This document shows, piece by piece, positions 43,530 through 53,260 of a stretch of 64,000 nt of DNA. The notes beneath the pieces are model-generated. The model did not search any database. It saw nothing but the letters and a program-made list of their open reading frames with translations, and was not told where the DNA came from. The first letter of the stretch is position 1. Each line of letters starts with the position of its first letter. Origin of the DNA: Parapedobacter defluvii (GTDB lineage Bacteria > Bacteroidota > Bacteroidia > Sphingobacteriales > Sphingobacteriaceae); NCBI RefSeq assembly GCF_014642075.1, contig NZ_BMIK01000010.1:380-64379 (forward strand). The letters run 5' to 3'. A program made the translations under genes and the position numbers.

Positions 43530-43824
43530 CTACTGCCGCTCGCCGGACCATGTTCCGCTCATGGGCGGATTGGTGATGGTATTGGTCTTTTCCGGTAAAC
43601 TCACTGCCCGTTGCTACTGTTCCGATGGTTGCCTTAAAACTACCATCCTTGCTCACATTGCCCTCCATGCCAAATATAGTACCCAATCGTGTGGATTGCC
43701 CCGTCCCGGAAATCTCTCCATCATCGGATACCGTCACATTCCACGTTCCCTGATCAGTTCCCGTATACTGTCCGGACCATTTCCCGGCAAAAGAAGATAT
43801 GGCGATATAAATGAAAAAGGTCAT
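43530..43824 (-). pseudogene. Small beta-rich protein with apparent frameshift
   Basis: From ATG 43824 (8 bp after the GH53 stop) the frame reads MTFFIYIAISSFAGKWSGQY...GTVATGSEFTG up to about 43593. The continuing frame then gives an unrelated charged tail to a stop at 43510, whereas the +1 frame gives TNTITNPPMSGTWSGERQ and stops at 43530. That ending matches the Gly/Thr-rich style of the first part (GTWNV, GTWSG). The shift falls at GGAAAAGACC (43593-43584), a short A-run. This is either a sequencing or assembly error, a recent mutation, or a programmed slip. The N-terminus is also short and lacks a clear signal peptide. I do not recognise a named family. Confidence 0.5.
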
Positions 43825-43831
43825 CAGATTA

Positions 43832-44863
43832 TTACTCCCTGAAAGCGTCGAGCGCCGCTGTCGGCTTCCCGGCTTGATCAAATGCGCCTAACGTATATCC
43901 CTTCCATCCTCCGTAACACTGCGGTTCCCAGTAGAATACGCCCAGCCCCTTTCCCGCCGGCAGTGTACGTACCTTTTTTATCAAGTCTTCCAGAAACAAT
44001 TTGGCGGTCGGCGCCTGGTCCCAACTCATGCCCACTTCGCAGATCATCACCTCACTTTCATAGCGATTCACCATATCGCTTATGTTGGCCAGACACTGTT
44101 CATTCCGCTGCTGCCACTCGTAGGGCGAAGGGTAAAGTGACATGCCCACCACGTCCCATTTGCCTCCATTGGCCTTCAATCCGTCGAACAGCCAGCGGAA
44201 TAGGTTGTTGTCATAGCCGTTTTGCACATGCACGATCACCTTCGTCCCGGGAAATACTGTTTTCACCGCGTCATAGCCAGCATTGCTCAGTGCAGCATAG
44301 TTAGCCATGTTGGTAGCCGCCTTTCCGGTTTCCCACAACATACCGTTGCCCGTCTCATTAGCCACCTGTACCCATTCGGGCGTGATGCCCGCCGCTTTCA
44401 GTGCGCCTAGCACGTCCGTGGTATGCTCGGATACCGCCGCCGTCAGTCCATCCAGGTCCTTCCCTTCCCACGCCGCGGGCAGTTGTTGCTGCCCCGGGTC
44501 GGCCCACGTGTCGCTGTAGTGGAAGTCAATCAGCAGCCGCATGCCCAAGCTGTGTGCGCGGCGTGCTTTCACCAGGAGGTCGTCCTTACCGCACCAGCCA
44601 TCCACAGGATTTACCCATACGCGGAGGCGGATAGCATTCACGCCCAACTGCTTTAATAGGCGCAAGCCATCCTGTTCCACCCCCGCCGCGTTGTAAAATT
44701 TGCGGCCCGCCGCTTCCATTTCGGTGATCCAGCTCACATCCGCCCCACGGGCAAATGGAGCAGCCTGGGGTTCGGGTGTTACCTCCGGATCGCTTTTACA
44801 AGCCCCTAACAGCAGTATTCCCAACAGCCAAACCACATATTTCCTGATGTTGCCTCGGTTCAT
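43832..44863 (-). CDS. GH53 arabinogalactan endo-beta-1,4-galactanase lipoprotein
   Basis: 343 residues. Lipobox LLLGAC (Cys22). The GH53 barrel is unmistakable: ARGADVSWITEMEAAGRKF, AIRLRVWVNP, LIDFHYSDTWADPG, acid/base Glu170 in VQVANETGNG, VVGMSLYP and nucleophile Glu276 in VMICEVGMSWD. It cuts beta-1,4-galactan side chains of pectin, probably at the cell surface given the lipid anchor. It ends the SusC-SusD-SusE-GH53 order that is typical of galactan utilisation loci in Bacteroidota. Confidence 0.95.
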   Translation of the reverse strand: MNRGNIRKYVVWLLGILLLGACKSDPEVTPEPQAAPFARGADVSWITEMEAAGRKFYNAAGVEQDGLRLLKQLGVNAIRLRVWVNPVDGWCGKDDLLVKARRAHSLGMRLLIDFHYSDTWADPGQQQLPAAWEGKDLDGLTAAVSEHTTDVLGALKAAGITPEWVQVANETGNGMLWETGKAATNMANYAALSNAGYDAVKTVFPGTKVIVHVQNGYDNNLFRWLFDGLKANGGKWDVVGMSLYPSPYEWQQRNEQCLANISDMVNRYESEVMICEVGMSWDQAPTAKLFLEDLIKKVRTLPAGKGLGVFYWEPQCYGGWKGYTLGAFDQAGKPTAALDAFRE

Positions 44864-44876
44864 TTTACCAACCCTT

Positions 44877-45959
44877 TTAATCCACCGTGTATCGGAATGC
44901 CTTCGGATCGCTTAAGTCCAGTGTCAAGGTATGTGTGCCCACGTGCGGATACGGGAACCCGCTGGCATCCGCCCGGTACAGTGTACATTGGCCTTCCTCA
45001 GGACCCACTCCGAAGAAAAATCCCCAGTCGCCATTTACCAGTATCTTGATGCCCCATTGCTCCGCTTCGGTGGTCGTGATGGAGGCTGTCCACACGTTGC
45101 GCCCGCTGTCGTATGTAAGCGGTGTCGCATCCGTACTCCAACCGTTAAAATCGCCCGTTACCGAAAGTGACTGAACGACGGTTTCACTCCACGTCAATGC
45201 ATTCACATCGGCTTGCAGGTATAAATAGCCCCCATTACTTGTCCAAAGGTTCCATCGGTCGGCACCGGCATGCAACCGATATTGATTACCATCTTCGGGG
45301 TACGAGCCGTATATCGTTTCGGCGGCGGCGCTCTCCTCACTTGTCAGGTAGAAATTGTACCACTGGTCCACACGCACGAAACCATCGTAGCGACCATCCT
45401 CCTCACGCGAACATAACTTCCAGGGGAACGCTGAGAAATCGTTGGTGGCCATAAATAGGTAATCGGCCGCCCCCAAAGGTAGATAAGGCGTAACAGCGAT
45501 ACGAAGCACATTACTGTATTTAGGAGCCACATTGGCAGCCAATTGCGACAGCACGCGGACGTAGAGCGGTGTACTCTCATCCGGCTCAAAGCCTAGTGCC
45601 AGCGCCAGTTCGTTGAATTTCGTATGGGTGTATGACAACGAAGCACTGCCCACCTCCTGGCTCCTCGCTACCGTAGTGAATGCTTCGTCCAACGAAAATT
45701 GCACCGTTGTCTTGATTGCGACGCTCTTCGCGTCATAACCACCCGTAAGCTGCATTTCCCCTGTATTCCAAAGCAGCTGCAGCGCCAATTCATCCTTTTG
45801 ATCTTCGCTGAGCACCACGGATTCGGTGGTTGCCGACAATTCAGCATCCGAAAATCCCGTAGCCACGACGACATCTCCAGATTTCTCACAAGCCATTGCA
45901 GCAATTGCGCAGGTGAATAGCCGTCCTGCGCGGTATATTTTTTCAATCGTTTTCATCAT
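44877..45959 (-). CDS. SusE-like surface glycan-binding lipoprotein
   Basis: 360 residues; two adjacent start Mets; lipobox IAAMAC (Cys near 24). The N-terminal SusE-type domain (LSEDQKDELALQLLWNTGEM, VQFSLDEAFTTV) and two C-terminal starch-binding-like beta domains (VTGDFNGWSTDATPLTYD) are visible. Such proteins bind the target polysaccharide next to SusC/SusD but are not catalytic. 10 bp after susD and 13 bp before GH53, so cotranscribed. Likely ligand: beta-1,4-galactan. Confidence 0.85.
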   Translation of the reverse strand: MMKTIEKIYRAGRLFTCAIAAMACEKSGDVVVATGFSDAELSATTESVVLSEDQKDELALQLLWNTGEMQLTGGYDAKSVAIKTTVQFSLDEAFTTVARSQEVGSASLSYTHTKFNELALALGFEPDESTPLYVRVLSQLAANVAPKYSNVLRIAVTPYLPLGAADYLFMATNDFSAFPWKLCSREEDGRYDGFVRVDQWYNFYLTSEESAAAETIYGSYPEDGNQYRLHAGADRWNLWTSNGGYLYLQADVNALTWSETVVQSLSVTGDFNGWSTDATPLTYDSGRNVWTASITTTEAEQWGIKILVNGDWGFFFGVGPEEGQCTLYRADASGFPYPHVGTHTLTLDLSDPKAFRYTVD

Positions 45960-45969
45960 TCATCATCGG

Positions 45970-47550
45970 TTAGTATCCAGTATGTTGTATCAGGTTCGGA
46001 TTGGCAGCCAGGTCGGTTGCCGGAATGGGATACAGATCGAACCGTGCATCCGTGGCCGACCCTTCCACCGTACCGCCTTTCCATTGCCACAAGTAATCGT
46101 CACCCGTAAACCGGCCGAAACGGATCAGATCTGTGCGGCGTACGCACTCCCAGAACAGTTCACGACCCCGTTCGGCCAGCAGGAAATCCAGCGTCAGTGC
46201 CGCTGCGCCAATGTTTCCACCGGTATTGCCGTAGGCACGCTCGCGCAGTTGGTTTACATAGCCCAGCGCTGTTGCCGCATCACCACCCGCGCCTCCCCGT
46301 ACCGTTGCTTCCGCATACATCAGGTAAACATCCGCCAGACGAAACAGCGGAAAATCGGTATTGACCAGCCCGTCATCGGTCGTGTATGACCCATCATCAT
46401 TCAGGTTGGTGTATTTTACGATGGTATACCCCTGGCTAGACGATGACGGATCATCCACATCGAGCGTCTGCCCGTCGGTCCAAAACGCGCCGCGGCGGTC
46501 CACTTCTCCCGTCGTATCCGGAAAAAGCGCCACAAACTCGCGCAGCGTGCGGATACTCTGCCAGCCGGACGTGACACCGTAGTCGGGGCTGTTCATCGAC
46601 CCGAGGATCGGACCGTTAACCAAATACGTCATCCCACCCCAGGTGGTCGTCTTTGCGGCATCCGATTGGATCGGAAAGATGATCTCGTTCTGTGTGCGGC
46701 GGTCGTTGTCGGCGTTGAAAAGCTTGCCGTAGTCGGCCTCCAAGGCGAAACCGCTGCCAATCACCTTATTACAGTATGTGATGCAGTCGGCGTTGCGTTC
46801 TGTTCCAGTATATACCGAGGCATTAAGGTAGTTTTTGGCCAGTAATGTCCAGGCTGCTGCACGGCTCGCACGGCCGTATTCATTGGCAAAGGGTTCAGGC
46901 AATATTGTTTCGATGGCCTTCAACTCCGTTTCGACATAGTCAAATAATTCCGCACGCGTTATCCGTGGCGGGAAAAAGGCGCTCACCTGGTCGTTTTCGG
47001 TTACAAACGGTACATGGCCGAAGAGATCCATCGCATGCGAATAAGCCAGTGTACGCAGGAAACGTGCCTCGGCAGCAAATACCCGGATCTCCTGCTGTTC
47101 CGCTTCGGAAAATCCTGCGATTTTATCGTCACCTGCATTGCGCAGGAACTCGTTGCAGATCGCGATGGTATAGTAAATCCGGTAATACATGGAGCTCACC
47201 CACGTGTCGGATGCGCCCCAGCGCATGTATTGGATATCTACTAGGTTATCACCGCCCGCCCAAGTATAGATCACCTCATCGGTCGGGATTTCCTGCAGGT
47301 TGAAATATGACCGCAGGTAGCCATACGCGGCCGTCGGGCTGGCCATATCCGCATTTCCGTCGCCCTTTTCATTGCCGCCCACTGCATACGATGCATAGAG
47401 TTTTGCAAGGACGGACTTGTAGTTTTCCACCGATGTATACACGGATTCTGACGTGGTTTCCACCGTGGGTAACTGATCCAACTGGCTCACGCAACTGCCG
47501 AACAATCCCAGCAGGCCGATCAAGCAAAGTATTTTTATCGTGTTCATCAT
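45970..47550 (-). CDS. SusD/RagB-family outer-membrane lipoprotein
   Basis: 526 residues. Lipobox LFGSC gives lipidated Cys near residue 20. Family features: TTSESVYTSVENYKSVLAKL, AAEARFLRTLAYSHAMDLFG, LFRLADVYLMYAEATVRGGA and LLAERGRELFWECVRRTDLI. It lies 5 bp after susC and directly upstream of the SusE-like gene. Partner to the SusC transporter of the galactan locus. Confidence 0.95.
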   Translation of the reverse strand: MMNTIKILCLIGLLGLFGSCVSQLDQLPTVETTSESVYTSVENYKSVLAKLYASYAVGGNEKGDGNADMASPTAAYGYLRSYFNLQEIPTDEVIYTWAGGDNLVDIQYMRWGASDTWVSSMYYRIYYTIAICNEFLRNAGDDKIAGFSEAEQQEIRVFAAEARFLRTLAYSHAMDLFGHVPFVTENDQVSAFFPPRITRAELFDYVETELKAIETILPEPFANEYGRASRAAAWTLLAKNYLNASVYTGTERNADCITYCNKVIGSGFALEADYGKLFNADNDRRTQNEIIFPIQSDAAKTTTWGGMTYLVNGPILGSMNSPDYGVTSGWQSIRTLREFVALFPDTTGEVDRRGAFWTDGQTLDVDDPSSSSQGYTIVKYTNLNDDGSYTTDDGLVNTDFPLFRLADVYLMYAEATVRGGAGGDAATALGYVNQLRERAYGNTGGNIGAAALTLDFLLAERGRELFWECVRRTDLIRFGRFTGDDYLWQWKGGTVEGSATDARFDLYPIPATDLAANPNLIQHTGY

Positions 47551-47555
47551 GGTCG

Positions 47556-50537
47556 TTAGAATTGAAGGTTAACACTCAGTGAATAGGTACGCGGCCGTGG
47601 ATAGAACGTGCTATCGAATCCATTCGGCATTTCAGGGTCGTTGCCGGTGTATTTGCTCTGTACAAATACGTTCTGCACAATGGCTCCCAGTCGCAGCCGG
47701 GCACTGCCGGCGATACGCCCCACGTCATAGCCCAGTGTGATGTTCTCCATCCGGAGAAACGACGCATTTTCCACGTAGTAATCCGAATAATACTGGCGTG
47801 CACGGAAACCCGTGTTGAGGAAATCGCTGTGCAGGTTGTTCAGTGCAAACGGCACATATTGCAGCGTTTCCCAGGCACCAAGATCCATTTTGGTATTGTT
47901 GAAGACGTAATTGCCCACGTTGGCGCGGAGGGTGGTACCCACTGTCCAACGTTTGTATGTGAGCTGCGTATTGAAGCCCAGGAACCACTCGGCAGCAGGC
48001 GACTCATAGCGGTAGAGATCGCTCTCATTAATGATGCCGTCACCATTCAGATCGGCATACACGTTCTCCAAGGGTTTACCCTGCTCGTCGTACACCTGCT
48101 TATATACATAAAACATGTTCGGTTCGTAACCCGTGGTCAAAATCTGGATGCCCCGCCCGCTTACCCAGGGCCCTACGTAGGAACCCACGGACTTATCGTC
48201 CTCCACCATCGAAAGGTTGGTCACCCGTGTATGCTGCTGCGTGGCGTTAAAACCCACCTCCCAGGTGAGCGTTTCGCGGCTTATGGGTGTTGCATTGACC
48301 TGGAATTCAAAACCACGGCTTTCGATGTTACCTACGTTGGTAGTGGCGGTCTGGTCGAAATTCGTACCTGCGGGCACCGATACATTGGCCAGCAGGTCGT
48401 GCGTTTTGCGTGTATAATATTCCACCGCACCGGTGATGCGGTTGCCCCACAGGCCGAAGTCTATGCCGTAGTTAAAGGCACGGGTCGTTTCCCAGCGCAG
48501 GTCATATACATAGACCGATGGGCGGAGTACCCGATAGAAGCTCTCGCCAAACCGGTATTGGGCGAAGTCATCACCCCGATTGTAAATCGACAGGTATCCG
48601 TAGTTACCGATCCCATCCTGCTGGCCTGTTACGCCATAGCTGGCACGCAGCTTCAGGTCGCTGAGGGTATGGCTGCCGCTGAGGAAATCCTCTTCAGAAA
48701 GCCGCCACGCCAGCGCCAGCGACGGAAAGGTTCCCCAGCGGTTTTCCGGGCTGAAGCGTGAGGTGCCGTCGCGGCGGATGGTTGCGGTGACCAGATAGCG
48801 CCCCCCATATTGGTAGTTGATCCGCCCGTAGACCGACAGCAGCGTATGCCGCTGGTCTGACGCCATGGCGGTTGATTGCACGTCTCCGGCCTCGTTGAAG
48901 TAAATTACCGACGGACTTTTTGCACTCCAGTACTGGAAGTCATACCCTGCGGTTACCTCCAGGGAACTATTTTCCAGCGGCGCCGTGTAGTTAAGGTACG
49001 CCGTCAGCAAGCGATTCTGCGTATTTTGTGCATATTCATTGAACGAGCCACCCACCGTATAGGCGTTGGCCGCCGATGCGGGAATACGGTTCTCTCCTTC
49101 CCCGTGTGCATAGTCATAACCCAGTGTTACATGGGCCTTCAGCGCAGGCAGGAAATGAAACTTGTAGTCGATGTCCAGGTTACCCGTGGAGCGCCCCACC
49201 CGGCTTTTGTGGGTTTCCTGTTCGAGTAAGCCTACCGGATTGAGGTTGGCACCCGTTGCCGGCACACCCGCATTGTCCAGGCTTTCGTAAAACCCGCCAA
49301 ATGCCTCACTGCCCGAATGCACCGGCTGCGTGGGGTTGAATGCCACGGCCGACCAGATAGCATCGGTATTCGCAAAGCGATTGTTATTGAGCGCTCCCTT
49401 TACGTTGAGGTTTAGCGTAAGGTGTGCGTCAAAAAACGTGGGCGACAGCGACAGGGCACCGGTTACCCGGTCGGTCCGATCCGTACGCAGCGTACCCTGT
49501 TGGTCAAAGAACCCGACCGAAGCTCGGAAGGGTACTGCGTTGGTCACGCTGCCCGATAGGCTTACGTTGTTGTCCGTACCGAAGGCCGATTGAAATACCT
49601 GCCCTACCCAGTCGGTACGCTGCCCACCTAGCAGCGTCTGTTGCGCGGCCGTACCCTGCTCTTGTATGACCTGCTCGAAGCGTTGGGGCGAAAGCATATC
49701 GGCCACCTTCTGCTGCTGTTGCATGGACAGAACCGAAGAAAAACCTATCCGCAATGTCCCGGTAGTGCCCTTTTTAGTGGTAATCAGCACCACACCGTTG
49801 GAAGCGCGCGAACCATAAATCGCCGTTGCCGAGGCGTCTTTCAGAATGGTCATGCTCTCAATGTCGTTGGGGTTAATGAGACTCATGAAATTGCTTCCGT
49901 TTCCGCTGATGCCTCCATTTTCTAGCGGCACGCCGTCCAGCACGATCAGCGGATCGTTGCTGGCGCTCAGCGATGCCCCTCCACGGATCCGGATGGTACT
50001 CCCTGCCGTCGGCGACCCGCTGTTGGACATCACTTGCACCCCCGAAGCTTTACCGTTGATCAGTTGTTCGGCCGAGCCCACCAAGCCCGCGTTAAAATCC
50101 TTGCTTGCCACGTTGGCTACCGATCCGGTCAGGTCCTTTTTGGTTTGGCTGCCGTAACCTACCACGACCACTTCTTCCAGGTCCTGGCTGCTCGGCAACA
50201 GCACCACGTCGATCTGCTGGCGGTCGGCCTCCACCGTCTGGGTGAGGTAACCGATGGAAGAAAAAACCAGCTGATGCGCACCGGCAGGTACCGTTATGCG
50301 GTATCTCCCCTCGGCATCGGTAACGGCTTGCGCCACTGTGCCCGCCACCGCGATACCCACTCCCGCCAGCGGTGTGCCTTGATCGTCGCGTACCGTGCCC
50401 TGCACAGTAAGCTGTTGCTGTTGCTGGGCCCGTACGGTTACGGGAGTCGCTGCCAGCGGAATTCCCACGGTTAAGGTGCTGGCCAGCAACGCCAACCAAT
50501 ACGTGTTTGTACGATGTTTACGTCGATATTCCCTCAT
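47556..50537 (-). CDS. SusC/RagA TonB-dependent transporter
   Basis: 993 residues; signal peptide ends near VRAQQ. A carboxypeptidase-like domain (GTVRDDQGTPLAGVGIAVAG) is followed by the plug (EEVVVVGYGSQT, PLIVLDGVPLENG, ILKDASATAIYGSRASNG) and barrel. No STN domain; control is instead by the HTCS upstream. Gap of 35 bp to the preceding glycosidase gene, so probably in its transcript. Expected cargo: galacto-oligosaccharides. Confidence 0.96.
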   Translation of the reverse strand: MREYRRKHRTNTYWLALLASTLTVGIPLAATPVTVRAQQQQQLTVQGTVRDDQGTPLAGVGIAVAGTVAQAVTDAEGRYRITVPAGAHQLVFSSIGYLTQTVEADRQQIDVVLLPSSQDLEEVVVVGYGSQTKKDLTGSVANVASKDFNAGLVGSAEQLINGKASGVQVMSNSGSPTAGSTIRIRGGASLSASNDPLIVLDGVPLENGGISGNGSNFMSLINPNDIESMTILKDASATAIYGSRASNGVVLITTKKGTTGTLRIGFSSVLSMQQQQKVADMLSPQRFEQVIQEQGTAAQQTLLGGQRTDWVGQVFQSAFGTDNNVSLSGSVTNAVPFRASVGFFDQQGTLRTDRTDRVTGALSLSPTFFDAHLTLNLNVKGALNNNRFANTDAIWSAVAFNPTQPVHSGSEAFGGFYESLDNAGVPATGANLNPVGLLEQETHKSRVGRSTGNLDIDYKFHFLPALKAHVTLGYDYAHGEGENRIPASAANAYTVGGSFNEYAQNTQNRLLTAYLNYTAPLENSSLEVTAGYDFQYWSAKSPSVIYFNEAGDVQSTAMASDQRHTLLSVYGRINYQYGGRYLVTATIRRDGTSRFSPENRWGTFPSLALAWRLSEEDFLSGSHTLSDLKLRASYGVTGQQDGIGNYGYLSIYNRGDDFAQYRFGESFYRVLRPSVYVYDLRWETTRAFNYGIDFGLWGNRITGAVEYYTRKTHDLLANVSVPAGTNFDQTATTNVGNIESRGFEFQVNATPISRETLTWEVGFNATQQHTRVTNLSMVEDDKSVGSYVGPWVSGRGIQILTTGYEPNMFYVYKQVYDEQGKPLENVYADLNGDGIINESDLYRYESPAAEWFLGFNTQLTYKRWTVGTTLRANVGNYVFNNTKMDLGAWETLQYVPFALNNLHSDFLNTGFRARQYYSDYYVENASFLRMENITLGYDVGRIAGSARLRLGAIVQNVFVQSKYTGNDPEMPNGFDSTFYPRPRTYSLSVNLQF

Positions 50538-50572
50538 GTCATTTTTGGTTTATATGGATATCATTTAATTAC

Positions 50573-53146
50573 TCATTCCAGCCATACATTGCCGATGGTC
50601 AGCGATGCATCGGACGCCACCTCTCCCAGTGTGTGCAGCACCAGTGATTCCACGGTTGCCACGTCAAAAGACCGCTGTACGGTTGGTGAAAAATAGCGTT
50701 CCAGGAAAACCGGATACGGTGCGGGCAGCAACGGGGTATCCCCTAGTTGCAGTGTACTGAGCGGAATCCTCACTAACGGTGCGCCGTCCAGTGCGATATT
50801 CGCACGGTAGGTATACCCGTCGTCCGTGGTAAGCCCCACAGACAAACTATCCAATGCATGGACTCCCGGCAGGGCGACGCACAGGTATGTGGCATCAGCC
50901 AGTCGGTCCCTACGGTTTGCTACTACATCGGCTACATAGCGTTTCCAGAAGAAGCGCACCCCGCTGTCGCGCTTAGCAAACGTATAGCGCCAAGCCTTGG
51001 GTGCCGCAGGATGATCCAACCGACTGTTTACCGTGTTGCCGCCCCATTCAGGCATGGCATACGTTTCCAGTGACTCGCGATCGGCCGCTGCGTCAAGTAA
51101 CACCACCGGATAGGCCGATGGCACTACCTGCGTGGTCCAGTAAAGCGGCTCGGGATAATCCCAGTCGAGCGGTGTCCCCGATCGATTGTCGGGGAATGTC
51201 GTTGCTTGCCCCTTGGCATATACCGTCATCGTATAACGTATCACGCCCTGTTTTACCATTTCACGTGGCAGGTTACCTTCGTACCGGTATCCGCTCCCAT
51301 GCTTCAGTAACACACGCGGGTTGTTGGCGGACCAAAACGAAACCCGATCCGTATGAAGCACGACCGAATCCGGCAATGACGGCCCCACAACGGTTGCGCG
51401 GATGGTTAATGACTCGTCGGCAGTGACCACAGTGGCAGGCGTATGCACCACGGAAAAGTGTGCCGCATGTGCTTCCGGTGCCACAAATTCACCCAGGTTA
51501 ATGGAATGCCAACGCGTATCCGCCTGCCAACGCCGCGTAGCTGCATCAACAACCTCCGGCCGGCACAATAGGTATACGCCCGGTGTCACCTGCAACGCTC
51601 CCCCTTCCGCATGGGCGGCAACCGGCACATCGTCTGCTCCCAACGGCACTACATGGAATTCCCCGGTCAGATCCGGCAATCGCAGTCGCATGGGCCACCT
51701 GTTCCAGGCGATGGTTACCGCCTCCCGGCTCAGTGAAGGTTTCGCGAACGGATCGGCTATCGGCACCGCATCGGGCATCACTTCCAAACGCCATACCCCC
51801 GGCTCCAGTTGATCCAGGAAGTACGCTCCTGTGCCCGCATAGTCCACAATCGGTGAACTCCCGCAGCCCGCAACAGTGGTCAGCTTTTCGGGCGCTACAG
51901 GCCGCTCAGTCGTATGGTTGCTATTCAAATATATCTTTTCGCTGTTCAGCACACTCAGGTCCTGCTTGTGGCTCACGAGGAAATCGCCAAACAGGGTGTC
52001 AGCCGGATAGGAACCGAATGATTCGCCCCGGCCAACCCGCCGGGTTACTTCCGCTGCTATTTTCATGCTGATGGCTTTTCCCGGCGTATATGCCAGGTTC
52101 AGGTAGTGCGTCTGGTAATCGGTGTTATAGCGTGCCAGATCGATCGGATCGTAAGCAAACTGCGTGATCCACTGAAAACCCTGGCTACGGAATGTCCGTG
52201 CCATCGCCGGATACAGATAGGTGTATGCTGCATCGGCAGGATCGAACTCATAGACGATTTTTGCTTTACTGCCAAAACCTTCCACCGAAGAAAACGGAAT
52301 CTCGTACTGGTCGAGGTAAGGCAGGAAATTACCCTTGCGGGTAAAGCCCGCTACCAGGCCGATGGGGTACCACTGATAGGTAGCTCCCTGTATAGCCGTA
52401 TTGAAATACGCCCCCACATGGTCCATGTTATGGCTTACATTATAAAACACAGGCTTCATATTTCCGGTTTGCTTGATAGCCGCCAGCATGCGGTTGATAT
52501 AGGTACGTGTTTGCGCCGGATCGCCGGTATGACAGGGTTCGTTGTTAATCTCGAAGCCCACCACATAAGGGTCATCGCGGTAAGCGAATCCGGTATAGGG
52601 GTTTTTATGCTGGATGAACTGGCTCACGTACCGTTCCTGCGCACGTACCGCATCGGGGTTGCTGTGCACGTCGCATTTATCGTAAAGGTAAGAAAACCCA
52701 CCCGTGGGCCGGTTCCGCTCGGGATAGCCGTTGCCAAAATCCGTTTGACAGGTGATCACCGTACGGATACCCCGTTTGCGCAGTTTGGAGATAAGGTAGT
52801 CCAGCAGGTCCAGATGCTCATTTTCCAGTAGGTTGCCCACGCTGTCTGTGATTTCCACATCCCATACGTGGATACGGTACGCATTGAATCCAAGGCGCGT
52901 GAAGTGGTATACATCGCGATCAATTGCTTGCTTATGGTCTTTGCCCAGGTAGTCGATTGCGCGGTAGCCGTGCGCAAAAGGCAGGCAATAATTCACCCCA
53001 TAAAACGCTGCTTCCTGTCGGGTGTCCGACCACCGCATCACCCCTTGATCGTCCACATAGATGGTAGGCACAGACGTATCCTGCGCACGCAACATGGCGA
53101 CAATAAAAAAACTGAAAAAAGCAATAACGGAAGTACATCTTATCAT
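50573..53146 (-). CDS. Large exported clan GH-A glycoside hydrolase of the galactan locus
   Basis: 857 residues from ATG 53146, the start that puts a signal peptide (FFSFFIVAMLRAQ) at the N-terminus; an ATG at 53233 would overlap the regulator-site repeats. The barrel (about 28-400) has acid/base Glu203 in FEINNEPCH and nucleophile Glu300 in IVYEFDPAD. The C-terminal half is beta-rich accessory domains. The length, context and clan fit a beta-galactosidase of the GH147 type described in pectic galactan loci, but I cannot confirm the family by eye. It would trim imported galacto-oligosaccharides to galactose. First gene downstream of the HTCS-type direct repeats. Confidence 0.75.
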   Translation of the reverse strand: MIRCTSVIAFFSFFIVAMLRAQDTSVPTIYVDDQGVMRWSDTRQEAAFYGVNYCLPFAHGYRAIDYLGKDHKQAIDRDVYHFTRLGFNAYRIHVWDVEITDSVGNLLENEHLDLLDYLISKLRKRGIRTVITCQTDFGNGYPERNRPTGGFSYLYDKCDVHSNPDAVRAQERYVSQFIQHKNPYTGFAYRDDPYVVGFEINNEPCHTGDPAQTRTYINRMLAAIKQTGNMKPVFYNVSHNMDHVGAYFNTAIQGATYQWYPIGLVAGFTRKGNFLPYLDQYEIPFSSVEGFGSKAKIVYEFDPADAAYTYLYPAMARTFRSQGFQWITQFAYDPIDLARYNTDYQTHYLNLAYTPGKAISMKIAAEVTRRVGRGESFGSYPADTLFGDFLVSHKQDLSVLNSEKIYLNSNHTTERPVAPEKLTTVAGCGSSPIVDYAGTGAYFLDQLEPGVWRLEVMPDAVPIADPFAKPSLSREAVTIAWNRWPMRLRLPDLTGEFHVVPLGADDVPVAAHAEGGALQVTPGVYLLCRPEVVDAATRRWQADTRWHSINLGEFVAPEAHAAHFSVVHTPATVVTADESLTIRATVVGPSLPDSVVLHTDRVSFWSANNPRVLLKHGSGYRYEGNLPREMVKQGVIRYTMTVYAKGQATTFPDNRSGTPLDWDYPEPLYWTTQVVPSAYPVVLLDAAADRESLETYAMPEWGGNTVNSRLDHPAAPKAWRYTFAKRDSGVRFFWKRYVADVVANRRDRLADATYLCVALPGVHALDSLSVGLTTDDGYTYRANIALDGAPLVRIPLSTLQLGDTPLLPAPYPVFLERYFSPTVQRSFDVATVESLVLHTLGEVASDASLTIGNVWLE

Positions 53147-53177
53147 ACAGTTTACACAGATTGGTTTATAACTACCG

Positions 53178-53185
53178 CAAAAGTA
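53178..53185 (-). promoter_or_regulatory. -7 element of the galactan operon
   Basis: TACTTTTG on the minus strand fits TAnnTTTG and gives a leader of about 25 nt to ATG 53146. No good -33 element is present, as expected of an activator-dependent promoter. Confidence 0.6.
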
Positions 53186-53209
53186 GCATGAGGGGGGCAA
53201 GGAATGTGT

Positions 53210-53243
53210 GACAAATCGGACAGAAAACGACAAATATCGGACA
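53210..53243. promoter_or_regulatory. Direct-repeat binding site for the HTCS regulator
   Basis: GACAAATCGGACA (53210-53222) and GACAAATATCGGACA (53229-53243) on the plus strand. The CGGACA cores are exactly 21 bp apart, i.e. on the same DNA face. The site starts 25 bp upstream of the -7 element of the galactan operon and lies just after the HTCS gene. AraC-type DNA-binding domains commonly bind such direct repeats. Confidence 0.65.
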
Positions 53244-53260
53244 ACAAGAAAACTTGGAGC

